Shown: positions 6,852-15,699 of the stretch, one piece after another
Layout of the letters: each line of letters starts with the position of its first letter
How positions within the stretch are numbered: the first letter of the stretch is position 1
Assembly: GCA_965370045.1 (NCBI GenBank)
Contig: CBDUSI010000043.1
Span: 1-34,041, forward strand
Source: CAZONU01 sp965370045
Lineage (GTDB): Bacteria; Planctomycetota; SZUA-567; JAKLDR01
Direction of reading: 5' to 3'
Length of the DNA: 34,041 nt
Made by a program: the position numbers and the translations under genes
Notes under the pieces: model-generated
Seen by the model: the letters and a program-made list of their open reading frames with translations, nothing else
The model's database searches: none
Told to the model about the DNA's origin: nothing

Positions 6852-9248
6852 ATGACTACCGTCGTGAAGCGCTACGTAGAAATCTGCTTCGAGACCCCTC
6901 AGGACGGGACCTATTTCTACCGCCTGCCGGAGGCCTTCTCCGCGGAGGTCGCGCCCGGCCTGCGCGTTCGCGCCCCGCTGGGCCCGCGCCGCGCCGACGG
7001 CTACGTGCTGCGTACAGTGCCCGAGTCGGAAGTCCGTGAAGAGCTCGCCGCCAAGCTGGCCTCAAAGAAGAAAAGGGCGCCCAAGAAGCCCGCGAAGCGC
7101 TGCGAGCAGGAGGAGCTCTTCACCTCGGATGAGGGCCGGACGGCCCCGGCGCCCCCCGAGGGTCCCGACCCCCTGGCCGCCGTGCGCGAGGTGATTCGCC
7201 CTTCCGACGATGAGCCCTACCTTACCGGGAACATGGTGGCGCTGGCCCGCTGGATGGCCGCGCGCTACGCCTCCAGCCTGGGCGAGGCCCTCGGCGCGCT
7301 GCTGCCCGCGGCGGTCAAGAAGCACACCAAGCCCGAGAAGATCCGCTACGCCGAACTGGCCATCGGCCCCGAAGAGGTCCCCGGCCTGGCCGCCAAGCTG
7401 GCCAGACGCGCCCCGCAGCAGGCGGTGATCCTCGAAACCCTGGCGGAGTGCGAGGGGCGGCTTACCGTGGGGGAACTCCGCCTGGCCGCCGACGCGGGCG
7501 AGTCGGCAGTGCGCTCGCTGGAGCGCAAGGGGCACTTGCGCATCGTCGCCGAGTACCCCCAGGACCGGATATTCATGGGCTACGGCACCGAGTACGCCGG
7601 GGGCTTCGAGCTCACCGCCGAGCAGGCCGCGGTGGTCGGCGCGGTGATCGGCTCAATGGAGGACGAGCCCGGGGCGGTGCACCTGGTGCGCGGGGTAACC
7701 GGCAGTGGCAAGACCGAGGTCTACATCCAGGCCGCGACCGAGGCGGTGCGCCGCGGCTGGGGGGTCATCGTGCTCCTCCCGGAGATCAGCCTTACCCCCC
7801 AGACCTGCGCGCGCTTCCGGGGGCGCTTCGCCAGCCTGGCGGTGCTCCACTCGCACCTCACCGCCGGGCAGCGCGCCGAGGAGTGGCGGCGCATTAAGGC
7901 CGGCCAGGCCCAAGTGATAATCGGCGCCCGCAGCGCGGTCTTCGCCCCGGTGCCCCGCTTGGGCCTCATCGTCGTCGACGAGGAGCACGAGAGCTCCTAC
8001 AAGCAGGACAACCCGCCGCGCTACAACGCACGGGAGGTCGCCGCCGAGCGCGCGCGGCTGGAGGGCGCGGTGTGCGTGCTGGGCTCGGCCACGCCCAGTC
8101 TCGAAAGCTACCAGGCGGCGCGCTCCGGCCGCTACAAGCTCCACCACATGGACAAGCGCGTCGCCGGCCTGGCGCTGCCTCCCGTGGAGATCATCGACAC
8201 GCGCGTCGAGTTCAGGGAAAAGCGCTTCTTCGTGGCCCTCAGCCACCGGATGCGCGCGCTCTTGAAGACCTGCCTGGCCCGCAAGGAGTCGGCCATCATG
8301 TTCCTCAACCGCCGGGGCTGGTCGACGGCGGTGGTCTGCAACCGCTGCGGGTACGTGGCCCGCTGCGAGAGCTGCCAGGTGGCGCTGGTCTACCACAAGG
8401 ACCGCGACGCGGCGCTGTGCCACTACTGCGGCGCCGAACGTCGAATCGGCTCGGCCTGCCCGGACTGCGCCGCGCCGGGCCTCAAGCACATCGGCCTGGG
8501 CACCGAGAAGGTCGCCGCGGAGGTCAGGAAGTTCTTTCCCGGGGCGCGGGTCGCGCGCCTGGACAGCGACGTGATGGCCAAGCGCGCCGCGCACGTGCAC
8601 ATCCTGGCCGACTTCCGCGAGGGGAAGACCGACGTGCTGGTCGGCACCCAGATGGTCGGCAAGGGGCTGGACTTCCCCAACGTGACCCTGGTGGGGATGG
8701 TCAGCGCAGACACCGCGCTCAACCTGCCGGACTTCCGCGCCGCGGAGCGCACCTTCCAGCTCATCAGCCAGGTGGCCGGCCGGGCCGGGCGCGGCCAGAA
8801 GGGCGGGCGCGTGGCGGTGCAGACGGCGATGAGCGAACACCCCGCGGTGAAGGCCGCCGCGGAGCACGACTATCTCACCTTCGCCGAGCGTGAGCTGGAC
8901 TCCCGGCGCGAGCACTTCTGGCCGCCGTTCGCGCGGCTGGTGCGCGTGGTGGCCCGCGGTCCGGAGGTCGCCAGGGTAAAGGAGAGGATCGAGAAGATCG
9001 CCAAGGCGATGAAAGCCGCGGTTGACGAACTGGGCCCGGCGCTGCCCGGCGCGCGTTCGCCGCAGGTTCTGGGCCCGGCGCCTTGTCCCCTTGAACGCCT
9101 GGAGGAGAACTGGCGCTGGCACTTGCTGCTCAAGTGCCCCCACGGCGACTGGCTCGCGCGGCTGCTGCCCGCGGTGCGCAAGGCGGCGGCGGGCAAGCGG
9201 GCCAGGGTCCGCGCGGTGGTCGACGTCGACCCGGGGATGATGCTGTGA
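6852..9248 (+). CDS. priA: Primosomal protein N', replication restart helicase PriA
   Basis: This 798-residue superfamily 2 DNA helicase restarts stalled replication forks by recognising forked DNA and loading the replicative helicase. From the N terminus there is a 3'-DNA-binding domain (YVEICFETP...FYRLPE), a winged-helix region, then the helicase core. Walker A is GVTGSGKTE (about residue 283) and Walker B is VVDEEHESSYK, followed by GSATPSLES and QVAGRAGRG. A zinc-binding insertion starts at about C496 (CNRCGY, CESC, CHYCG, CPDC: eight cysteines, two zinc sites). A charged linker near residues 70-105 (KKKRAPKKPAKR...) is longer than usual. The ATG at 6852 matches the family start, whereas the open frame upstream is promoter sequence. 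Length is slightly above the usual ~730. Confidence 0.97.
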   Translation: MTTVVKRYVEICFETPQDGTYFYRLPEAFSAEVAPGLRVRAPLGPRRADGYVLRTVPESEVREELAAKLASKKKRAPKKPAKRCEQEELFTSDEGRTAPAPPEGPDPLAAVREVIRPSDDEPYLTGNMVALARWMAARYASSLGEALGALLPAAVKKHTKPEKIRYAELAIGPEEVPGLAAKLARRAPQQAVILETLAECEGRLTVGELRLAADAGESAVRSLERKGHLRIVAEYPQDRIFMGYGTEYAGGFELTAEQAAVVGAVIGSMEDEPGAVHLVRGVTGSGKTEVYIQAATEAVRRGWGVIVLLPEISLTPQTCARFRGRFASLAVLHSHLTAGQRAEEWRRIKAGQAQVIIGARSAVFAPVPRLGLIVVDEEHESSYKQDNPPRYNAREVAAERARLEGAVCVLGSATPSLESYQAARSGRYKLHHMDKRVAGLALPPVEIIDTRVEFREKRFFVALSHRMRALLKTCLARKESAIMFLNRRGWSTAVVCNRCGYVARCESCQVALVYHKDRDAALCHYCGAERRIGSACPDCAAPGLKHIGLGTEKVAAEVRKFFPGARVARLDSDVMAKRAAHVHILADFREGKTDVLVGTQMVGKGLDFPNVTLVGMVSADTALNLPDFRAAERTFQLISQVAGRAGRGQKGGRVAVQTAMSEHPAVKAAAEHDYLTFAERELDSRREHFWPPFARLVRVVARGPEVARVKERIEKIAKAMKAAVDELGPALPGARSPQVLGPAPCPLERLEENWRWHLLLKCPHGDWLARLLPAVRKAAAGKRARVRAVVDVDPGMML

Positions 9249-9374
9249 TGAGCGCCGCTGGCGATGCCCCTCATTGACGGCTGTCTGGCCTGATTCGGCC
9301 CGCGAATCCCTTTGTGCATTATCCATGTAACCCTCGACGCGCTAGTCGGTTAAAGAGCATCTGAGCCGGAACCG

Positions 9375-9403
9375 TTGACACCCGGTGCCGGGCGCGCTAG
9401 ACT
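9375..9403 (+). promoter_or_regulatory. Promoter of the glycoside hydrolase operon
   Basis: TTGACA (9375-9380), a 17-bp spacer and TAGACT (9398-9403) form a near-consensus promoter. The start point is expected near 9410, giving a leader of about 25 nt with a GCGGAG Shine-Dalgarno at 9422-9427. The 126 bp between the priA stop (9248) and this promoter show nothing else I can assign. Confidence 0.7.
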
Positions 9404-9434
9404 GCTTCCAGGACGTTTTCAGCGGAGTTTCCCG

Positions 9435-12400
9435 TTGTCCACAGCGCTTCGAAATCCCAGTGCGGTCCGTCTGGCCGGGCTCGCCGCCCTGGCCGTGGCC
9501 CTGCTCCTGAGCGGCCCGGGCGGCGGCGCGCGGCCCGGCGAGCGCTTCGAGAACGGCCGGCTCACCGAGGTGGAGCTCTCCGGTCTGATGACCGGCGCGG
9601 AGCGCCCCTGGCAGGCCGGGACCGTCGACCAGAACCGCCGGGAGACCCTGGTGGCCGGCGAGGTCTTCGGCGGCAAGCTGCGTCTGGCCGCCAGGCTGGC
9701 GCGGGACTCCGGGGTCAGCGAGGTGCGCCTCTCGGTGTACCTGGTCAACAAGAACGGCTGGTTCTACAAGAGCGCCGGCAACTTCCTGCTCACCCACCGG
9801 CGCCTTCGCAAGATCGAGATCGACCTCTCGCCGGACTCCCCCGACCTCATCCCCGCGGGCAGCGCCCGGCCCTGGGGCGAGACCTCGGGAACGGCCCTGC
9901 GCAGGATCGGCCTGGCCGTCTTCGCCAGCCGGGGCTACTCCGGCGGGGTGGAGGTCCGCGAGGCCCGGATCGTCGGGGGAAGTTCGCGGGACACCATCGC
10001 CTTCGGAAAGAAAGAGCTCTCCGCCGAGGGCCTGGCGGTCCACCCGCCATCGCCCGGTGCCGGCGACCTGGTGGAGCTGGCCTTCGGCTTCCCGGTGGCC
10101 TTCGCCAACCCCTTCGACCCCGAAGTCGCCGATCTGCGCGCCGAGATCGCCTTCCCCGACGGCGCGCGCCTGACGGTGCCGGCCTACTTCGACCAGGACT
10201 TCGCGCCGGTCCGCGAGGGCTTCGAGGTCCGCGCGGTGCCGGTGGGCCCCGGCCGCTGGAAGGTGCGCTTCCGCGCCAGGACGCGGGGCAGCCACAAGGT
10301 CGCGCTCTTCTGGGCCAGGGAGAAGTTCGCCGACGTTCCCGTCGAGGTGGGCCGCGCCCGGAAACGCCGGCGGGCCGCCGGACTGATCCGCACCGACAGC
10401 CAGTACCTCCAGAAGCTGGCTACAGTCTATGACGAGAGCTTCCTGCGCCTGGTGCCGGCCGATTCCGGCCGGGGCCGCGCGGTCTGGCGCTCCGGGCGCT
10501 TCGAGCTCGCCGATCCGCAGCCCGGGATGCTGGCCGGCTGGGTCGCCCCGCTGGAGTGGACCAGCCAGTGGGGGCGCTGGCTGGGCCTGGGACGCTACAA
10601 CCTGGAAACCGCCTGGAAGCTGGAGCTGGCCCTGGAGCGCGCCGCGCGCATCGGGGTCAAGCGCCCGCTGCTCTTGAACTTTGACGGGCTCTTCGCCGCC
10701 GGCGGCCGGCACCCGCTGGACTTCCCGGACCGCCGCCGCGGCGGGGCCTACCTCCAGTCCGGCCGCTACCGCTGGGCCTTCAACCCGCTGTCCTCGCGCC
10801 TGGGCGGCCCGCTGACCGGACCGAGCCAGTACTTCACGAACTCCCGCGCCGAGAAGGCCGCCAAGTCGCTCTTCCGCTACCTGGCGGCGCGCTACGGACA
10901 GCACCCCGCGGTCGACGGGCTGGTGCTGGGGGCCGCCTTCCCGGCCGAGGGCGTGGCCAAGTGGCACGGGCGCGTGGGCGGGTACCTGGCCGCCTGCCTG
11001 GGCCCCGGCGGCAACGGGCTCAAGCTGAGCGCCCTGCACCCCCAGGCGGTGGCCATGAAGAAGAATCTGGCGGTGGGCTCCTTCGAGGCCGGAGCGGGCC
11101 GGGGCTGGCGCTTCGACAAGACCATCTGCCCCACGGCCAAGGGCGGCTACAGCCAGGCGGTGCGCAGCGAGGGGCGGAGGTCGCTGAAGGTCGAGGCCGA
11201 CTTCCCCGGCGAGGCCTTCTGCCTGCTGCGCCAGGTGGACGACAACTTCGGAGAGTACCAGCAGCTCAGCTTCGACGCCTACCTGCCGCCGGAGACTCCG
11301 CGGGACCTGCACGTCAGGGCCATGGTCTACCTCCGCGACCGGGAGCTCAACTGGTACGAGGTGCTCCTGCCCGGCGAGCTCCGCCGCGGCGACTGGACCA
11401 AGCTGCTCATGGACCTGCGGCCGGGCCGCAGCGGGCTGGCGGGCGTGGGCCACGGCCGGCCCTGGGACGACTACAGCCGCCAGCGCATCAAGGTCGTGGG
11501 CCTGCGCTTCTTCGCGGTCTACGACTCCAAGATCGCGAAGAAGCGCAGGGCCACCAACCGTGGGCCGCTCTTCGTGGACAACGTCAAGTTCTCCGGACGC
11601 CCGGCCGCGGGCCGACCCGAGCCCAAGCTGGCGGTGTTGGACCTGAAGGAGCACAACACCGACGAGCCCGAGACCTTTACCAAGGTCGAGTACACCTTCA
11701 GGCTGAACCGGGCCTTCCTCAACCCCTTCGACCCGGAGTGCGTGGAGGTGCGCGCCCGGATGCTGACCCCCTCGGGCAAGCTGGTCACCATGCCCGGCTT
11801 CTTCTACCAGGGATACCGTCGCCGCCTGGCCAAGCAGGTCACCGCGGTGGACTTCTACCACAAGAAGCGGACGGTGCCCGCCCCCAACGGCGCCGAGGTG
11901 CTCGACCCGCTGGGCGGCAGCCTCTGGAAGGTCCGCCTGGCCGCCGGCGAGCCCGGGCGGCACATTGTCGAGATCGAAGTGCGGATCCCCGACGGGAAGG
12001 GAGAAATGAAGGTCGCCGCCAGGAAGAAGGGGCTGACCTTCAACGCGGTCAAGGGTTCCCGGCGGGGCTACGTGCGGCTGGCCGCCGACGGCCGGCACTT
12101 CGAGCACTCCGGCGGGGAGTTCTTCTTCCCCCTGGGCATGGCCATCCGCTCGCCCAGCGACGCCCGCGACCTGCGCCGCGACAAGACGATTCGCGACACC
12201 ATCCGCGGCGAGAAGCCCGTGCTGCTCCACGACTGGGGCAAACAGAAAGAGTACCTGGACCTGATCCAGGCGCGGGGCACCTACCAGTTCGACGACTACT
12301 TCGCCGAGTGCCAGAAGGCCGGGATCAACTGGGCCCGGGTGTGGATGTGCCCCTGGTGGCTGGGGCTGGAGTGGGACCATCGCTACCCGGGCTACGAGGG

Positions 12401-13709
12401 CGCCGGCCGCTACAACCTGGCCAACGCCTGGCGCATGGACCACCTCCTGGAGAGGGCCGAGAAGCACGGCATGTTCCTGCAGCTGTGCTTGACCAATCAC
12501 GGGCAGGTCACCGCGCGCATCGACCGCCAGTGGGACTTCAACCCCTACAACCGGGTTATGCCCAAGCAGCTCTACAACCAGCCGGACCGCCAGGCCGAGG
12601 GGCCCTTCTACAAACGCCCCGGCGGCTTCCTGCGCTTCCCGGAAGACTGGTTCAAGGACGAGCGCGCCCGAAAGCTGACCCGCAACCGCCTGCGCTACAC
12701 CGTGGCCCGCTGGGGCTACTCGCCGAACATCATGGGCTTCGCGCTGATGAGCGAGGTGGAGTTCACCGGCGGGACCACCTTCCGCAACGACCGCGGCTGG
12801 GACGGCCGGCTCTTCCCCCTGCAGACCAAGTGGCACAAGGAGATGGCCGAGCACCTGCGAACCATCGACCCCTACCGCCACCTGATCACCACCCACTTCT
12901 CGCATCCCCAGAACGGCAGGGACGTCTGGCAGACCCGCAGCCTGGACTACGTGCAGAGCAACGCCTACAGCGCCTTCAGCTGGCTGGGGGGCAATCCCAA
13001 CAAACTGATCGGCGCCCCCCTGGCCATGCAGCGGTACTACCACGGGCATCCGCCCGGCGGGTTCGCCAAGGGCATGAAGTCATGGCGGCGCCCGGTGGTG
13101 GTCGGCGAGTGGGGCGGCGACTGGATGGGCAGCCGGGGCAAGCCGCGCTACGGGGCGGTGCTCAGCGCCGAGCTGCACACCGGCCTGTGGGCCCAGACCA
13201 TGCTGCCCATGGCCGGAGCCACCGGCTACTGGTGGTGGCTGCACGTGCACTACAACAAGCGCTACGGCACGTTCGCCGCCGTGGCCCGCTTCGTCAAGGG
13301 CGAGGACCTCCGCGGGGTCACCCGGCAGCTCAAGGTGGGCAACCCCCAGGGCCCCGGCGCGGGAAGCCTCAGGGTCATGGCCATCGGCGACGGCAAGAGC
13401 CGGGCCTACGCCTACGTCTACTCCCAGAAGCTGATCCGCAGCCTGAAGGACAAGCCGGCCTTCTCGGACATCACCCTGAATCTCGGCGGGCTCCAAGCCG
13501 GCACCTACACCGTGGAGTTCTGGGACACCTTCGCCGGCAAGCGGGTGAGCACGGCCACGGCGGTCACCAAAGGCGGGCCGCTGCCGGTCAAGCTGCCGGC
13601 CTTCAAGGGCGACCTGGCCCTCAAGGTCCGCCGCACCGGCGCGCCGCGCGCGACCTCGACCGGCACCCACGGAACCCAGCCGCCGGACCGCGGGAGGGCC
13701 GCGCGGTGA
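9435..13709 (+). CDS. Very large secreted glycoside hydrolase, duplicated DUF5060 plus GH5-like (clan A) modules
   Basis: This is a 1424-residue protein. The start is TTG at 9435 (Shine-Dalgarno GCGGAG, 7-nt spacing); an in-frame TTG at 9375 is the -35 box, not a start. A signal peptide covers residues about 1-32. Module order is: an N-terminal beta-rich part; a first DUF5060-like domain (from about 213, ANPFDPEVADLRAEI); a shortened barrel-like part (about 320-520); a jelly-roll carbohydrate-binding-like domain (about 540-735, ending LFVDNVKFSG); a second DUF5060 (from about 752, LNPFDPECVEVRARM); and a TIM-barrel hydrolase (about 860-1310). Candidate catalytic glutamates are in FALMSEVEF (about 1105) and VVVGEWGG (about 1224), as in GH-A enzymes. 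A small beta domain ends the chain. It likely cleaves an extracellular polysaccharide; substrate unknown. Confidence 0.85.
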   Translation: MSTALRNPSAVRLAGLAALAVALLLSGPGGGARPGERFENGRLTEVELSGLMTGAERPWQAGTVDQNRRETLVAGEVFGGKLRLAARLARDSGVSEVRLSVYLVNKNGWFYKSAGNFLLTHRRLRKIEIDLSPDSPDLIPAGSARPWGETSGTALRRIGLAVFASRGYSGGVEVREARIVGGSSRDTIAFGKKELSAEGLAVHPPSPGAGDLVELAFGFPVAFANPFDPEVADLRAEIAFPDGARLTVPAYFDQDFAPVREGFEVRAVPVGPGRWKVRFRARTRGSHKVALFWAREKFADVPVEVGRARKRRRAAGLIRTDSQYLQKLATVYDESFLRLVPADSGRGRAVWRSGRFELADPQPGMLAGWVAPLEWTSQWGRWLGLGRYNLETAWKLELALERAARIGVKRPLLLNFDGLFAAGGRHPLDFPDRRRGGAYLQSGRYRWAFNPLSSRLGGPLTGPSQYFTNSRAEKAAKSLFRYLAARYGQHPAVDGLVLGAAFPAEGVAKWHGRVGGYLAACLGPGGNGLKLSALHPQAVAMKKNLAVGSFEAGAGRGWRFDKTICPTAKGGYSQAVRSEGRRSLKVEADFPGEAFCLLRQVDDNFGEYQQLSFDAYLPPETPRDLHVRAMVYLRDRELNWYEVLLPGELRRGDWTKLLMDLRPGRSGLAGVGHGRPWDDYSRQRIKVVGLRFFAVYDSKIAKKRRATNRGPLFVDNVKFSGRPAAGRPEPKLAVLDLKEHNTDEPETFTKVEYTFRLNRAFLNPFDPECVEVRARMLTPSGKLVTMPGFFYQGYRRRLAKQVTAVDFYHKKRTVPAPNGAEVLDPLGGSLWKVRLAAGEPGRHIVEIEVRIPDGKGEMKVAARKKGLTFNAVKGSRRGYVRLAADGRHFEHSGGEFFFPLGMAIRSPSDARDLRRDKTIRDTIRGEKPVLLHDWGKQKEYLDLIQARGTYQFDDYFAECQKAGINWARVWMCPWWLGLEWDHRYPGYEGAGRYNLANAWRMDHLLERAEKHGMFLQLCLTNHGQVTARIDRQWDFNPYNRVMPKQLYNQPDRQAEGPFYKRPGGFLRFPEDWFKDERARKLTRNRLRYTVARWGYSPNIMGFALMSEVEFTGGTTFRNDRGWDGRLFPLQTKWHKEMAEHLRTIDPYRHLITTHFSHPQNGRDVWQTRSLDYVQSNAYSAFSWLGGNPNKLIGAPLAMQRYYHGHPPGGFAKGMKSWRRPVVVGEWGGDWMGSRGKPRYGAVLSAELHTGLWAQTMLPMAGATGYWWWLHVHYNKRYGTFAAVARFVKGEDLRGVTRQLKVGNPQGPGAGSLRVMAIGDGKSRAYAYVYSQKLIRSLKDKPAFSDITLNLGGLQAGTYTVEFWDTFAGKRVSTATAVTKGGPLPVKLPAFKGDLALKVRRTGAPRATSTGTHGTQPPDRGRAAR

Positions 13710-14704
13710 AGGTCAGGCGGATCGTGTTCTCCGGCTCGGTGCTCCTCTGGCTGGGCATGCTCGGCGCGCTGGGCTACCGCGAGTACGCGCGCACCCGCGG
13801 CAGCCAGGGCGCCGCGGCCTACGCGGAGATGCTCTTCAGCAAGGACACCCCCGTGCTGGTCTCCAAGAGCATCTGGATTCGCGAAGCCGGCGCGAAGGAG
13901 CGGCGCATCGGCTTCCTGGAGACCCAGATCACGCGCATGGGCAAGAACGACGTCAACATCAACCAGACCCTGGACATCAGCGCCGACCGGCTGCCGTTCC
14001 TGACAGCTGCGGCGGTCAGGAAGCTGCTCCAGACGGCCGGCGAGGAAGGCCCGCTGGAAGACTTCGAAGGCCGGCTGGACATATACATCAACCGCCGGCT
14101 GGGCCTGCGGTCGATGAAGGGCCGCGTCAAGTACGGCGACGCCAAGAAGCTGGAGTTCTCGGGCAAGCCGCTGCACGGCCGGTACCTCAAGATCGTCACC
14201 CGCTGGGGCGAGGAGGTCCGCTCCAACCTGGTGCCGTACGACCCGCGCCTGCCCTTCGGCAGCGGGGGCAGTCCCTTCCGGGGCATGAAGAACCTCAAAG
14301 AGGGCGCCTCCTGGCGGGTCACCTTCTTCGACCCCTTCGCCCAGAAGTCCGCGGCGCGGATCATCCGGGTGGTCGGCCGCGAGAAGCTCACGTACAAGAG
14401 GAAGCCGGTGGACTGCTTCGTGCTCACCGCCCACCCCGCCGGGGCCGACGCCGCCCCGGGCTCGACCGAGACGCACGGGGGCGCGGCCACCAAGGCCTGG
14501 GTCAGTGCCGAGGACGGCCAGCTGCTCCGCGAGGAGGTCCAGTGGATGTTCATCGAGCTGGCCATGGTCCTGGAAGACTCGATAACCGAGCGCGACTACA
14601 CCAAGGAACTGAAGTCGCCCCTCCAGAAGGAGCGTCGGCGGCGGGACATCGAGAAGAAGCTGGACCTGAAGCGTGCAAAGGAAAAAAGCCGTGATAGAAG
14701 TTAG
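13706..14704 (+). CDS. Membrane-anchored hypothetical protein, DUF3108-like possible
   Basis: This is a 332-residue protein. The GTG start at 13706 overlaps the hydrolase stop (GTGA), so translation is probably coupled. Residues about 6-22 form one N-terminal membrane helix (IVFSGSVLLWLGMLGAL). The remainder is a beta-rich extracytoplasmic domain with SIWIREAGAKERRIGFLE, RLDIYINRRLGLRSMKG and WRVTFFDPFAQKSAARIIRVVGREK, and a highly charged C-terminal tail (about 300-332). The two-lobed pattern recalls DUF3108-type proteins, which have a twisted beta-barrel-like domain, but I do not recognise it firmly. It lies between the hydrolase and an ABC ATPase and overlaps the latter by 14 bp. It may belong to a transport or envelope unit with that ATPase. 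Confidence 0.7.
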   Translation: MKVRRIVFSGSVLLWLGMLGALGYREYARTRGSQGAAAYAEMLFSKDTPVLVSKSIWIREAGAKERRIGFLETQITRMGKNDVNINQTLDISADRLPFLTAAAVRKLLQTAGEEGPLEDFEGRLDIYINRRLGLRSMKGRVKYGDAKKLEFSGKPLHGRYLKIVTRWGEEVRSNLVPYDPRLPFGSGGSPFRGMKNLKEGASWRVTFFDPFAQKSAARIIRVVGREKLTYKRKPVDCFVLTAHPAGADAAPGSTETHGGAATKAWVSAEDGQLLREEVQWMFIELAMVLEDSITERDYTKELKSPLQKERRRRDIEKKLDLKRAKEKSRDRS

Positions 14705-15422
14705 TAACCTCACGAAGCGTTTCGGCCGCAAGGTGGCCGTGGACGACCTCTCCCTGAGCATTGCCCCCGGCGAGATATTCGCCATCCTGGGGCCCAACGG
14801 CGCGGGCAAGACCACCACCATGAAGGTGCTGGCCGGGCTGCTGCGGCCCAGCGCGGGCTCGGCCTCGGTGGGCGGTTTCGACGTGGTGGAGCATCCGGTG
14901 GAGGCCAAGCGCCTGCTGGCCTACATCCCCGACGAGCCCTATCTTTACGACAAGTTGACCGGCCGGGAGTTCCTTCATTTCGTCGGCGAGATCTTCGGCA
15001 TGACCCGCGAGCAGATAGAAACCAAGAGCGGCGAGCTGATCGAGTCCTTCGAACTGGGCACCTTCCTCGACGAGCTGGCCGAGGGGTACTCCCACGGCAT
15101 GAAGCAGCGCGTGGTGGTGGCCGCGGCGCTGCTGCACAGCCCCAAGGCGCTGGTGGTCGACGAGCCCACCGTGGGCCTGGACCCCAAGGGCGCCCGGCGC
15201 ATGCGCGAGCTGCTGCGCCGCCTGGCCGAGGAGAACGGCAGCGCGATATTCATGTCCACCCACGTCCTCCCCGTCGCCGAGCAGTTGGCCGACCGCATCG
15301 CGATCATGGACCACGGCAAGCTGCTGGCCTGCGCCTCGGCCGACGAGATCAAGAACATGGCCGGCGCTGCGAGCCTGGAAGAGACCTTCCTGAAGATGAC
15401 CGCCGAAGCCCCCGACGCCTAG
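14691..15422 (+). CDS. ABC transporter ATP-binding protein (ABC-2 / drug-export type), no adjacent permease
   Basis: This 243-residue ATPase contains Walker A GPNGAGKTTT, signature YSHGMKQR (an LSGGQ variant), Walker B ALVVDEPTVGLDP and the switch histidine in FMSTHVL. The early IPDEPYLYDKLTGREFL segment is typical of CcmA/NatA-like ABC-2 exporter ATPases. I place the start at GTG 14691, which has an AAAGGA Shine-Dalgarno 8 nt upstream. An in-frame GTG at 14673 is possible. The gene overlaps the end of the upstream membrane protein gene. A partner permease normally follows such a gene, but 277 bp of apparently noncoding DNA and then an opposing phage-like gene follow instead. The membrane partner is elsewhere or has been lost. 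Confidence 0.92.
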   Translation: MIEVSNLTKRFGRKVAVDDLSLSIAPGEIFAILGPNGAGKTTTMKVLAGLLRPSAGSASVGGFDVVEHPVEAKRLLAYIPDEPYLYDKLTGREFLHFVGEIFGMTREQIETKSGELIESFELGTFLDELAEGYSHGMKQRVVVAAALLHSPKALVVDEPTVGLDPKGARRMRELLRRLAEENGSAIFMSTHVLPVAEQLADRIAIMDHGKLLACASADEIKNMAGAASLEETFLKMTAEAPDA

Positions 15423-15699
15423 CCGGGACCCAGTGTCTGGGCTCACTTTGTGCTCGCGGCGATTGATCGTGCTTTCGCCGACATCCGTTTCCCGCGGGCC
15501 AGCCGCTTGGCTTGTTAATCCCGGACGCGGCCGTTCCTGCTGGTTAAGCTTTGCGGCCCCTCTCGCGGACAAAACGTCCGTGGCGACACGCCACTCGCCA
15601 GGGATGGCGACTACGGCCTGAGCCATGGATGGCGGATATGTTCCCGCGCGCTCCCAGCCTGCCGTTTTGTCATGACCTGCCCTCCTGAAAACCCGTGAC
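15423..15699. other. Gap at the junction with the accessory patch
   Basis: No gene is supported here. Directly after the ABC stop is a small hairpin, CCCAG-TGT-CTGGG (about 15430-15442), without a clear T-run. On the minus strand, 25 nt past the stop of the terminase-like gene, a GGAGGG Shine-Dalgarno (15681-15686) precedes an ATG at 15674. That frame reads MTKRQAGSAREHIRHPWLRP and stops at 15612. It may be the N terminus of a truncated phage gene. Confidence 0.4.

Noticed and set aside
9335..9372. tRNA-like stretch (CTAGTCGGTTAAAGAGCATCTGAG)
   Set aside because: It resembles a tRNA D-arm, but no acceptor stem, anticodon arm or T-arm can be paired around it.
9375..9377. TTG as the start of the large hydrolase
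   Set aside because: It is part of the TTGACA -35 box. The TTG at 9435 has a Shine-Dalgarno and begins the signal peptide.
9342..13049. Open frame of 1235 codons antisense to the glycoside hydrolase
   Set aside because: It is an antisense shadow of a GC-rich gene with no recognisable motifs. The plus-strand product has a signal peptide, domains and a promoter.
10961..13705. Long plus-strand frame overlapping the hydrolase in another frame
   Set aside because: Only its last part, from 13706, is a gene. The rest is an arginine/proline-rich out-of-frame reading of the hydrolase.
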